From: Ruminococcus flavefaciens AE3010
GTDB lineage: Bacteria; Bacillota; Clostridia; Oscillospirales; Ruminococcaceae
Direction of reading: 5' to 3'
Length of the DNA: 64,000 nucleotides
NCBI RefSeq assembly: GCF_000526795.1
Contig: NZ_JAGT01000001.1
Coordinates: 3,454,501-3,518,500 of the forward strand
The position numbers were made by a program, and so were the translations under genes. The notes beneath the pieces were generated by a model that was not told the origin of the DNA, did no database searches, and saw nothing but the letters and a program-made list of their open reading frames with translations. Below, in pieces: positions 15,991 to 24,272 of this stretch; positions within the stretch are counted from its first letter, which is position 1, and each line of letters opens with the position of its first letter.

Positions 15991-18900
15991 TCAGAGAGCT
16001 TTGCCGAGGTATTCCTCTAAGCTTATTTTCTCCTTGGTAGACCAGTATGCATAGTATGAAAGGATATACGAAGCGTCTACGGCGTTCATTTTGCCGTCCT
16101 TGTTTATGTCTCCCAGCTTTATCTGCTCGGCAGTTGCTTCCTTGTGGTTAGTGGAGTTCTCAGCATAAGCAGCAAGTATGTAGGAGGCATCAACAGCATT
16201 TACAGCTCCGTCGCCGTTGTAATCGCCGAATGTTTTCTTTGGCTCAGGCGGCTGTGTTGTGGTGGTTATTGGTGCAGTCGTTGTAACAGTTGTAGTAGTT
16301 ACAGCAGAGGTCGTGGAAGTTGAAGTAGTTACTGGCTTTGTGGTAGTCGAGGTAGTTGCAGGATTTGTAGTAGTTGAAGTGGTAACAGGCTTTGTAGTAG
16401 TTGAAGTAGTTACGGGCTTTGTAGTAGTTGAAGTAGTTACAGCAGAGGTCGTGGAAGTTGAAGTAGTTACTGGCTTTGTGGTAGTCGAGGTAGTTGCAGG
16501 ATTTGTAGTAGTTGAAGTGGTAACAGGTTTTGTGGTAGTCGAGGTAGTTGCGGGCTTTGTGGTAGTCGAGGTAGTTGCGGGATTTGTGGTAGTTGAAGTA
16601 GATACAGGTTTTGTGGTAGTCGAGGTAGTTGCGGGCTTTGTGGTAGTCGAGGTAGTTGCAGGTTTTGTGGTAGTTGAAGTAGATACAGGTTTTGTGGTAG
16701 TCGAGGTAGTTGCGGGCTGTGTAGTAGTTGATGTAGTAGCTGGATTTGCAGTAGTCGTGGCAGTAAGGTGAGTAGTGGTGGTAGTTGAAGATGTGGTGGT
16801 GGTAGTCGTTGCGGCGGCATCTATATGCACTGACTTGCTTGTGGGCTCGGCTTCAGTGCCTGCATAGCTTAAACAGCCGTTTCTGACTTCGACTTTGACG
16901 TCGGTATCTGCATTAAAGTCACCGCTCATATAGAAGGTATCGGTGACATCTTCGTTTGTCTCGTGGAGAACAGGTATTATCTTGATGTCATTGCCCGAGT
17001 CGAGGGATACTGTAATCAGGTTGATAGTATCGGGGAGCATATACTTGCTGAACTTGAGGACTATATCAGTTCCGTTGTAGGAAATATCCGTAATCTTTGG
17101 AGCTCCGCTGCTGACGAGCGAGAAGTCGATGCTGGTTTCCGAGGAGGGGAATGTTATCCATTCACTCTCCATAACGTCATAGCCCTCAGCCTTGCAGAGG
17201 ATCTTCCAGTTGCCCTCGGGGATATCCCATGTGTAAGCTCCGAGATCATCTGTATAGAGCGGATTCTGCTGGTCAGAGTTCTTGCTGTCCCATGCGGCAG
17301 CCTTGCCGTCCTCACCCATATGGTAAAGAGTCATCTCAGCGCCGCTGACAGCGTTAGACGGAGCTCCCTCATATACGCGACCTGTGGGTGCAAGAGTGAA
17401 TCTGATATTTCCCGAACGTGAGAAGTATCCCTTGGTAAAGTCGACCTCAGCCTTGGCAGCCTGTATTTTCTCATATTCGGACTTTGTCACCACAACAACG
17501 TTGAGTTCGCCCGGAGTATAGCTCTTGCTGTTGTCGAAATAGCCCTTAGCTGTCCATAAGCCTGTGTCCTTGTTGTATTCAGCTTCAAGCATTGCGGTCT
17601 TATCCTGCTTTGTGCTTGTGAAGCAGACCTTTTCAACAAGGTCGCTGTTGCTTATATCAGCTGTGAATGTTACGGCTTTGCTGGGGATATAGTACATTAC
17701 AGGAGATTTGCACATGGTGAATACATCGGTAATGTCCGTATCGGCGTCCTTGCCGTTGATGCCAAGCTTTATGCTGTTTACGGCAGGCTGCTCCTTTGAG
17801 TATAAAACAGTGAAGTCTGAGGTAACTGTATCGCTGAACTTTGCTTTGAGCACATACTTTGAACCGTCTGCTCCGTCAGGCAGCTCTGCCGGTAAGGTGT
17901 ATCTGCCTGTTACAGCGTCGGCAACAGGACTTCCGATGAGCTTGTCATCGAGGTATACCTCAATGGCTTTTCCCTTGGGACCTGTACCGTTTACGGTTAT
18001 CTTAGTGCTGTTTGTTGTACTCGGAACGGAAAGACTGAGCACATCTGCTGTGAATCTTACTGAGTGTATCGGCTCAACTCTTTCGACCCTTTCGTTCTTG
18101 AAAATAAGGTCTGCGTCAATATCAAATGTACCTGACTCGGTCGCCATAGCAGAGAATGTGAGTTTGCCCTTTGGTGCCGAGAAAGTGATCTTTTTCGTTT
18201 CGGCTTCCTCAGCTGAAACAGGACCGTCCGCTGTTTTGAACGAATCGGGGATAAGTGTCACGCCGTCGGGGACCGTAAGGGCAATGGTAAAGCTGCTGTC
18301 CTCGTTGTAGTGTCCCGAGAGAGCTTCAAAGTCCACTGTGAGATCAACGATACCGCTTACAGCAGTATTCTCGGTTGTGATAGTCATGGTGGATGTCGGA
18401 CGGTCAAGGTATATCAGGTCCATATCCTTCAGGGCGTAGCATTTTGAAAATGAAAGCCTGTCAAAGGTGAGGTCTGTATTTGAGTAGTCCACCTCTTTGA
18501 GACTGCGGCAGTTCAGAAAAGCATTTGCAAGCAGTTTGAGCTTGGGAGAGGTAAAAGTTACCTTTTCAAGTGAAGTACAGTTTGAAAAGGTACTTGTGTA
18601 GATAGTCGATATTCCAGAACCTAAAGTAACGGTTTTCAGATTTTTGCAGTTTGAAAAAATACTTGATGAGAGGTTCTTTACGCTGTCGGGGATAACAATG
18701 CCGGTGATACCCGAGTTCTTGAAGCAGGAGCCCTCAAGCTTTTCGACAGATGATGGCAGCTCGATCGAAGTGAGACTTGTGCAGTTTTCAAATGCAGATG
18801 AGTTTATCGCCTTTAATGAGTCGGGCAGTACGACTTCTTTGAGCATGCTGCAGTTTGTGAGGGCGTTGGACGGGATAGCCGTTATTCCGTTGGTAAATGT

Positions 18901-20199
18901 TACCTTTTCCAGCTTGCAGCCTGTGAAAGCAAAGCTTGCTGTCTTCAAAGTCGAGGGGAGAGTTATCTCGGTGATGGCTGTACCCGAAAAGGCGTTGCTG
19001 CCGATAGTTTCAAGTCCCTCGCTGAAGCTTATCTTTTCCAGTGACTTACAGTCATTGAAAGCGTGGATACCGATGTTCTTTATAGTCTTTGGCAGAGTTA
19101 CATCAGTAAGGCTGTTGCAGTTCTTGAATATCCATGTAGGTACTTTTACGGCGCCCTCCGCAAAAGAAGCCTTTGTAATGCCGCAGCCGTTGAAGGGGTA
19201 TACAGCGTCATTAAGAGTGGTAGGGAGAGCTACTTCTGTGAGAGCTGTGCCAGAGAAAGCGTAGTTTCCGAGAGTGGTGAGACCCTCATGGAATGTGAAC
19301 TCTTTAAGTGACGAGCAGCTGTTGAAAGCGTGGCTTCCTATATTTGTGACTGTCTTGGGCAGAGTTACGTCTGTCAGCTTGGGGCAGTTCCTGAATATCC
19401 AGCTCGGTACCTTTTCGGTGCCCTCCGCGAAAGAAGCCTTTGTAATACCGCAGCCGTTGAAAGGGTAAACGGTATCGCTGAGAGTTGTGGGGAGACTTAC
19501 CTCTGTAAGGGCTGTGCCCGAGAAAGAATAGTTTCCGAGAGTGGTGAGACCCTCATGGAATGTGAACTCTTTAAGCGAAGAACAGCCGTTGAAAGCATAG
19601 CTTCCGATATTTGTGACTGTTTCGGGCAGAGTTACATCTGTCAGCTTGGAGCAGTTTCTGAATATCCAGTTCGGTACCCTTACAGTTCCCTCTTCAAAGG
19701 AAGCCTTGGTGATACCGCAGCCGTTGAACGGATAAACTGTATCGGTGAGGGTCGTGGGGAGACTAACTTCTGTAAGGGCTGTGCCCGAGAAAGCGTAGCT
19801 TCCCATTGATTCGAGTCCCTCGTTGAAGGTAACGCTTTTAAGAGCCTTGCAGCTGTTGAAAGCACTGTCTCCGATCTTTTTGAGGCTGTCGGGGAATGTT
19901 ACGGAGATTATGCTGTCGTTCTTCTGAAAAGCATACTCACTGATGGCATATACCTTGTTTCCGTCCAGCTCGGCAGGGACTTTGACCTCTGCTGCGGTTC
20001 CTGTGTATTTCTTGATAACAGCGCCTTTATCATCTGTGCAGTACTGATAATCGCCGCTTACGAGAGTGTCGGCAGCACTTGCTTCCATTACATTTATTGG
20101 AAGACTTACTCCCATATTTGCAAGGGGAGTGCAGCACACAGCGCTTATAGCTGCTGCGGCTGTAAGTGAAGCCAGAAATCTTGTTGCTTTTTTCTTCAT
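15991..20199 (-). CDS. Secreted BspA-type leucine-rich repeat protein with Thr-rich linker and C-terminal dockerin
   Basis: The protein has 1402 residues. A signal peptide (MKKKATRFLASLTAAAAIS) is followed by a long array of BspA/TpLRR-type repeats to about residue 600 (pattern AFSGTALTEVSLPTTL, CSKLTDVTLPETVTNIG). Several beta-rich domains come next, with a likely Ig-like and a carboxypeptidase-regulatory-like fold (VYEGAPSNAVSGAEMTLYHM, then the sequence around WKILCKAEGY). A linker of about 180 residues made of TTSTTTKPV-like repeats follows (residues about 1136-1318). The protein ends in a type I dockerin with two calcium loops (DYNGDGAVNAVDASYIL and DINKDGKMNAVDASYIL). The dockerin should bind a cohesin of the cellulosome or cell wall, and the LRR region probably binds proteins or surfaces. 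The start at 20199 follows GGTGG; an upstream reading from 20247 lacks a site. Confidence 0.9.
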   Translation of the reverse strand: MKKKATRFLASLTAAAAISAVCCTPLANMGVSLPINVMEASAADTLVSGDYQYCTDDKGAVIKKYTGTAAEVKVPAELDGNKVYAISEYAFQKNDSIISVTFPDSLKKIGDSAFNSCKALKSVTFNEGLESMGSYAFSGTALTEVSLPTTLTDTVYPFNGCGITKASFEEGTVRVPNWIFRNCSKLTDVTLPETVTNIGSYAFNGCSSLKEFTFHEGLTTLGNYSFSGTALTEVSLPTTLSDTVYPFNGCGITKASFAEGTEKVPSWIFRNCPKLTDVTLPKTVTNIGSHAFNSCSSLKEFTFHEGLTTLGNYAFSGTALTEVALPTTLNDAVYPFNGCGITKASFAEGAVKVPTWIFKNCNSLTDVTLPKTIKNIGIHAFNDCKSLEKISFSEGLETIGSNAFSGTAITEITLPSTLKTASFAFTGCKLEKVTFTNGITAIPSNALTNCSMLKEVVLPDSLKAINSSAFENCTSLTSIELPSSVEKLEGSCFKNSGITGIVIPDSVKNLSSSIFSNCKNLKTVTLGSGISTIYTSTFSNCTSLEKVTFTSPKLKLLANAFLNCRSLKEVDYSNTDLTFDRLSFSKCYALKDMDLIYLDRPTSTMTITTENTAVSGIVDLTVDFEALSGHYNEDSSFTIALTVPDGVTLIPDSFKTADGPVSAEEAETKKITFSAPKGKLTFSAMATESGTFDIDADLIFKNERVERVEPIHSVRFTADVLSLSVPSTTNSTKITVNGTGPKGKAIEVYLDDKLIGSPVADAVTGRYTLPAELPDGADGSKYVLKAKFSDTVTSDFTVLYSKEQPAVNSIKLGINGKDADTDITDVFTMCKSPVMYYIPSKAVTFTADISNSDLVEKVCFTSTKQDKTAMLEAEYNKDTGLWTAKGYFDNSKSYTPGELNVVVVTKSEYEKIQAAKAEVDFTKGYFSRSGNIRFTLAPTGRVYEGAPSNAVSGAEMTLYHMGEDGKAAAWDSKNSDQQNPLYTDDLGAYTWDIPEGNWKILCKAEGYDVMESEWITFPSSETSIDFSLVSSGAPKITDISYNGTDIVLKFSKYMLPDTINLITVSLDSGNDIKIIPVLHETNEDVTDTFYMSGDFNADTDVKVEVRNGCLSYAGTEAEPTSKSVHIDAAATTTTTTSSTTTTTHLTATTTANPATTSTTTQPATTSTTTKPVSTSTTTKPATTSTTTKPATTSTTTKPVSTSTTTNPATTSTTTKPATTSTTTKPVTTSTTTNPATTSTTTKPVTTSTSTTSAVTTSTTTKPVTTSTTTKPVTTSTTTNPATTSTTTKPVTTSTSTTSAVTTTTVTTTAPITTTTQPPEPKKTFGDYNGDGAVNAVDASYILAAYAENSTNHKEATAEQIKLGDINKDGKMNAVDASYILSYYAYWSTKEKISLEEYLGKAL
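16259..16790. repeat. Tandem repeats coding the Thr-rich linker
   Basis: About twenty copies of a 24-30 bp unit (on the + strand TTTGTGGTAGTCGAGGTAGT and variants) encode TTSTTTKP-like octa- to decapeptides on the reverse strand. Near-identical copies in tandem are prone to copy-number change. The repeats lie fully in frame inside the LRR-dockerin gene. Confidence 0.9.
19034..19870. repeat. 267-bp tandem repeats within the LRR gene
   Basis: Three to four copies with a period of 89 codons (267 bp). For example, the GTTTCCGAGAGTGGTGAGAC segment recurs exactly one period apart in the copies near 19265 and 19532, with a variant near 19800. Each copy encodes FHEGLTTLGNY, FSGTALTEV, SFAEGTEKVPSW and LTDVTLPKTVTNIG. 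The same block reappears, degenerate, at 5438-5665. Confidence 0.85.
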
Positions 20200-20372
20200 C
20201 GATTTTCCACCGTCCTGTAATATTTGTGGTTTTATACCAATATACATTATATAATATTTACCCGAAAAATGGAATGTTTTTCCTGAAATTTGTGTGATGT
20301 TTTAATTCTTGACATTAATAATATGCCGTGTTTATGCATTTTTTTACGTATGCTCAGCAGCTGAGCAGATAT

Positions 20373-20413
20373 AAAAAAACAAGGCCGCGGGAGTTTTTGT
20401 TCCCGTGACCTTT
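20373..20413 (-). terminator. Terminator of the GGDAF-EAL gene
   Basis: Reverse strand AAGGTCACGGGA, loop ACAAAAAC, TCCCGCGGCCTT, then GTTTTTTT. It lies about 40 nt beyond the stop at 20453. A separate short palindrome (TGCTCAGC A GCTGAGCA, 20351-20367) follows. Confidence 0.8.
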
Positions 20414-20452
20414 GTCAGTCTGTATACTATGTACTGCCGTATCTGAGGCAGA

Positions 20453-22138
20453 TCATATAGGATATTTTTTTGCGTCCAGTCTTTTTTCAAATTCATCCAG
20501 AGGCAGGGGCTTGTCGAAGAGATAGCCCTGTGCCAGCTCGCAGTTGTTGCTGCGGAGAAGCTCAAGCTGTGCGGGAGTTTCAACGCCCTCCACGATACAT
20601 TCGAGACCCAGCTCCTTTGCCATTGCCACAACATACTTGAACATGACGCTTCTTGTGCTCTCTGTGGACTCACCGTCCAGAGGCAGGAAGATCTTGTCAA
20701 CTTTAAGAACGTTCCACGGAACGACTCTGATGAGGTTAAGTGAGGAGTAGCCCATGCCGAAGTCGTCAACAGATGTGCATATCTTCTGCTGCTGAAGTCC
20801 TTCAACAACACGGCGGAGATCTCTGAACTCAACGTCGGTGGTGGTCTCTGTAAGCTCTATCTCTATGTACTCATGTGGGATCCGGTACTTGTCTATGATG
20901 CCGATGATAGTTTCAAGAAGCTCGGGATTTGTCATATGACGCCTTGAAAGGTTTACTGACACGCGGACAACATTCCTGCCCTCGTCCATCCACTTGCGGA
21001 TATGCTCGCAGACGCGGGTGAGCATATAGAAATCCAGCTTGCATATCTCGCTTGTCTCCTCAAGGACGGGGATAAACTCGATGGGCGGCATTATCTGACC
21101 CTTGTGGAACCAGCGGCAGAGCGCCTCTGCGCCGCATATCTCTCCTGTGACGATGTTGACCTTGGGCTGGTAGAACACCTTAAATTCGTTTTTGCTGAGA
21201 GCTATTGGAAACATATTGAGGATACGGCTTGAACGCTCCTTGTCCGACATGAGCGTTTCCGAGAAAAACACGATATTTCCCTGTTTATTGGCTCTTGCTA
21301 TCTGATATGCGTGCATTATCTTTCCCATAATATCATTGGGAACTCTTATCTCGTATCCGTCGGGGATATAGAATACGCCTGCATATGATGAAAGCCTTGC
21401 AGTCCTGCCCTCATCGTCTATGACGACGATGGCTTCATTGAGGTAGTCCAGAAGATCGGGGAGATCCCGCTGGTCGCATATGCACACAAAAGCGTCTCCG
21501 CCGAGACGTGCCACCATGCCGTTCTCGCCTATGAGGTTCTCGATATATCTGTAGTGGTTGGTAAGGGCTGTATCGCCGCATTTTCTGCCGAATTTCTCAT
21601 TGATGAGGGAGAAGTGGCGGAGATTGTAGTTTAAGGCAGCCTTGCCGTTGAATTTGCCGGGAGTATTTCCCCACATCATGTACTTGAAGAAGCTGCGGAT
21701 ATTGCGGAAGCCCATATCATCGAAGAAAGCCAGCTCTTCAGCTATGTACTGGAGACGGTTTCGGCTTATAAAGGCTACGGCAGTCCTCATGGTAAGGTCT
21801 ACCTTGAACATCTCGTCATCTGTCAGGGGCTCTTCGTCCTCTGACATATAAACGGTCATAGTAGTTATGGACATGAGCCTTGTTACGAAGCGCACCGTAT
21901 GTACAGGCTTGCCCTCCTTGCCCGTGTCATAGCTGCACATGATTTCGCCGCGGTCCAGCTGTTCATCTGCGGGACTGCGGAAAAAACGGGTAACGCCTTT
22001 TGAAAGGCGAAACATTGCTGCTATTTCATTAAGGATTGCTTCTATCTGCTCGGTAGCAGGTTTCTGGGTGACGGTCTGTGTCAGAGAAGAAAGCTGTGAA
22101 TACAAATGATAGAATCTAAGCTCAAGCTCATTATTCAT
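20453..22138 (-). CDS. Degenerate GGDEF plus EAL protein, probable c-di-GMP phosphodiesterase
   Basis: The protein has 561 residues and no membrane segment. About 165 N-terminal residues of unknown sensory type precede a GGDEF-like domain whose motif reads LGGDAF (near residue 213). The catalytic Glu is lost, so cyclase activity is unlikely. The EAL domain (residues about 305-555) keeps the key motifs: GAEALCRW, SVNLSRRHM, ELTETTTD, SVDDFGMGYSS, KVDKIFL and IVEGVETPAQ. This points to an active phosphodiesterase, with the GGDAF part perhaps sensing GTP. The start at 22138 follows GGAGG. It is transcribed alone. Confidence 0.88.
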   Translation of the reverse strand: MNNELELRFYHLYSQLSSLTQTVTQKPATEQIEAILNEIAAMFRLSKGVTRFFRSPADEQLDRGEIMCSYDTGKEGKPVHTVRFVTRLMSITTMTVYMSEDEEPLTDDEMFKVDLTMRTAVAFISRNRLQYIAEELAFFDDMGFRNIRSFFKYMMWGNTPGKFNGKAALNYNLRHFSLINEKFGRKCGDTALTNHYRYIENLIGENGMVARLGGDAFVCICDQRDLPDLLDYLNEAIVVIDDEGRTARLSSYAGVFYIPDGYEIRVPNDIMGKIMHAYQIARANKQGNIVFFSETLMSDKERSSRILNMFPIALSKNEFKVFYQPKVNIVTGEICGAEALCRWFHKGQIMPPIEFIPVLEETSEICKLDFYMLTRVCEHIRKWMDEGRNVVRVSVNLSRRHMTNPELLETIIGIIDKYRIPHEYIEIELTETTTDVEFRDLRRVVEGLQQQKICTSVDDFGMGYSSLNLIRVVPWNVLKVDKIFLPLDGESTESTRSVMFKYVVAMAKELGLECIVEGVETPAQLELLRSNNCELAQGYLFDKPLPLDEFEKRLDAKKYPI

Positions 22139-22262
22139 TTACAGCTACCTCCAATCTGTCGTAATAAACATATGAATTCTATAGTTATAAATATTATACT
22201 ATTTTTTGGACTATATTTCAAGAGGAAAATTGTAAATTCTGTAAAAACACAAGCTTATTGAC

Positions 22263-22314
22263 AAAAAATGCCTGAACAGCTTTATTTTACGTGTCTGAGT
22301 AAAGCTGTTCAGGC
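22263..22314 (-). terminator. Terminator of the membrane GGDEF-EAL gene
   Basis: GCCTGAACAGCTTTA (22270-22284) pairs perfectly with TAAAGCTGTTCAGGC (22300-22314). On the reverse strand TTTTTTG follows. 12 nt beyond the stop at 22326. Confidence 0.88.
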
Positions 22315-22325
22315 GCATTTGTTTT

Positions 22326-24065
22326 TTAAGCGTTCAGTTCTGCCATTACTAAATCCTCTGCGTCCTCGGGAAGCATGGGGCGTCCCCATATGTAGCCCTG
22401 AATGAAGTCACAGCCGATATCATTGAGTGCTTCCAGCTGTTCGGGATCTTCGACTCCCTCGGAGATGACCTCAAAGCCGATGATATGTCCGAGGGAAATG
22501 ATACCCTCAACGTACTGCTTTGAGGAGGTACCCGAATTTATCTTGTCGATAAAGGATTTGTCTATTTTCAGCAGATTAGCGGGGAAGCTGCTCAGGTAGC
22601 TCAGAGACGAATAGCCTGTGCCGAAGTCGTCGATAGCCAGTTTTACGCCCATGCTGCGCAGTTCCTTTATGCACTGGATGGCTTTTTCGGGCGAATCGAT
22701 CATAATGGACTCGGTAATCTCGATCTCCAGCTGCTCGGCGGGGAGACCGCTTTTTTGCAGTATATCACAGACCTCGCTGATGAAGTCGTTTTTCATCAGA
22801 TGCCTCACGGAAGCGTTCATGCTGAGTATGATATCCGTGCCGGTCTTTTTGCGGAGCTCGCCGAAGAAATTGGCGGCTTTTCTGAAAACAGCGCCGTCAA
22901 CCTTGTCGATAAGACCCACCTTTTCGGCAACGGGAATGAAATCTGACGGGTAGATCATCTCGCCGTCGGCGTCCCTCATACGTGCCAGAGCCTCAAAGCC
23001 GCGGAGCTTATGGGACATATTGAACTGTGGCTGCAGATAGAAGAAGATAGTATCTTTTTCAAGAGCGTCCCTGATCTTGCTCTCTATCTCGATGATACGG
23101 TCGATACTGAGCAGCTCGGGAGTGAAATGCATGATATGGTTGCTGTTCTTCAGGCGCTTTACCTCGTTCATGGCAGCGTCCGCATAGGAGAACAGTGAGT
23201 CTGCGCTCTTTGCGTCAGAGGGGTATTCCGCATATCCGAAGCTTGCTGTTATGAACAGATCGCAGCCGTCGATAGTCAGGCGGTCAGCCAGTGCGGAATC
23301 GTATTTGGAGATGGTCTTTGCTATCTCGGTCTTGGAGTGGTAACCGCGGATAATAAGGACAAATTCATCACCGCTGATGCGGGCAGCGAAGTCAAGAGTG
23401 CCCGAGCTTCCCGTATCGGCAATATTCTTGAAGCGCTGGGCTATCTCAATGAGCACCTGATTGCCTGTTTCGTAGCCCATGGTGCTGTTGAAGCCCTTGA
23501 AGCCGTTGATATCCGCATGGACAAGAGCAAACTTCTCGCCCCGCCTGATGAGCTCGTTGATAAGCTCGGAGCAGGCGAATCTGTTGGGAAGTCCCGTAAG
23601 TCTGTCCGTAACAGCCTGATCGCGCATTCGCGTCTGGTATTCGTTCACCTTGGTGTTCTTGAAGTAGATGATGATAATGGCGATGATTATGAGGATATTG
23701 CCGAAAACACCCGGGATATTGGTGAATGCGTGATGCTTTATGATAGCCGACAGCACCAGCGGAAACTGGAGCAGCAGTATGAACAGGGAAGTGAAGAATC
23801 CGGGCTTCCCGAAAAATACCACCAGCATGATTATACAGATATTTGCCAGCGACGTCAGAGCTCCCGTAAATGTGCCCCATGGGATAGCATGTCCTGACAG
23901 CATTATGGGCGGCAGGTCGGCTTTGAGAGATATATGACGTGCAATTATAGAAACGACTATATAAAGCAGAAGCAGCGCAGCAAACCCGACCTTGGAATGC
24001 TTCTGAGCCGAAAGGAGACTGTCCAGAGTTTTCTGGATATTTTTTTTATCATTTTTGCTTTTCAA
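22326..24065 (-). CDS. Membrane-anchored GGDEF-EAL protein
   Basis: The protein has 579 residues. About five membrane helices in the first 140 residues act as sensor or anchor. A GGDEF domain with RISGDEFVLI near residue 233 follows (SGDEF variant, still compatible with cyclase activity), then an EAL domain with GFEALARM, SMNASVRHL, EITESIMID, AIDDFGTGYSS and ISEGVEDPEQ. Both making and breaking c-di-GMP are possible. The start codon is a TTG at 24065 with GGGGG about 8 nt upstream; no better ATG is near. The catalytic half is closely related to the broken gene at 5685-7615. Confidence 0.88.
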   Translation of the reverse strand: MKSKNDKKNIQKTLDSLLSAQKHSKVGFAALLLLYIVVSIIARHISLKADLPPIMLSGHAIPWGTFTGALTSLANICIIMLVVFFGKPGFFTSLFILLLQFPLVLSAIIKHHAFTNIPGVFGNILIIIAIIIIYFKNTKVNEYQTRMRDQAVTDRLTGLPNRFACSELINELIRRGEKFALVHADINGFKGFNSTMGYETGNQVLIEIAQRFKNIADTGSSGTLDFAARISGDEFVLIIRGYHSKTEIAKTISKYDSALADRLTIDGCDLFITASFGYAEYPSDAKSADSLFSYADAAMNEVKRLKNSNHIMHFTPELLSIDRIIEIESKIRDALEKDTIFFYLQPQFNMSHKLRGFEALARMRDADGEMIYPSDFIPVAEKVGLIDKVDGAVFRKAANFFGELRKKTGTDIILSMNASVRHLMKNDFISEVCDILQKSGLPAEQLEIEITESIMIDSPEKAIQCIKELRSMGVKLAIDDFGTGYSSLSYLSSFPANLLKIDKSFIDKINSGTSSKQYVEGIISLGHIIGFEVISEGVEDPEQLEALNDIGCDFIQGYIWGRPMLPEDAEDLVMAELNA

Positions 24066-24233
24066 TTAATATTCCCCCTATATTTTTCGGAAATATTCAT
24101 GATGTATTGAAAGAATGAAATAAAAAGTGCATATTTACATTATTATACAATTATACTATACACTAAAATGGAATGAAAAGCAATAGATAAAATGTAAAAT
24201 TCTGCATTTTTATGCAAAATAATGATATTACTG

Positions 24234-24261
24234 TGGAAAACGGGCTGCCGAGGCAGCCCGT
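24234..24261 (-). terminator. Terminator of the two-gene PAS-GGDEF / EAL operon
   Basis: Reverse strand ACGGGCTGCC, TC loop, GGCAGCCCGT, then TTTTCC. 11 nt after the stop at 24273. Confidence 0.75.
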
Positions 24262-24272
24262 ATCGGATATGT

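Noticed and set aside
16259-16771. Open frame on the + strand rich in Val and Glu
   Set aside because: It is the antisense of the Thr-linker repeats; TTSTTTKP codons read backwards give VVVEVVTG-type repeats, so it is an artefact.
16259-16771. Possible CRISPR array
   Set aside because: Repeats are coding, in frame, 24-30 bp with no unique spacers and no cas genes nearby.
18644-19865. Several + strand open frames opposite the LRR repeats
   Set aside because: Antisense frames of a repetitive coding region; no ribosome sites and no recognisable domain.
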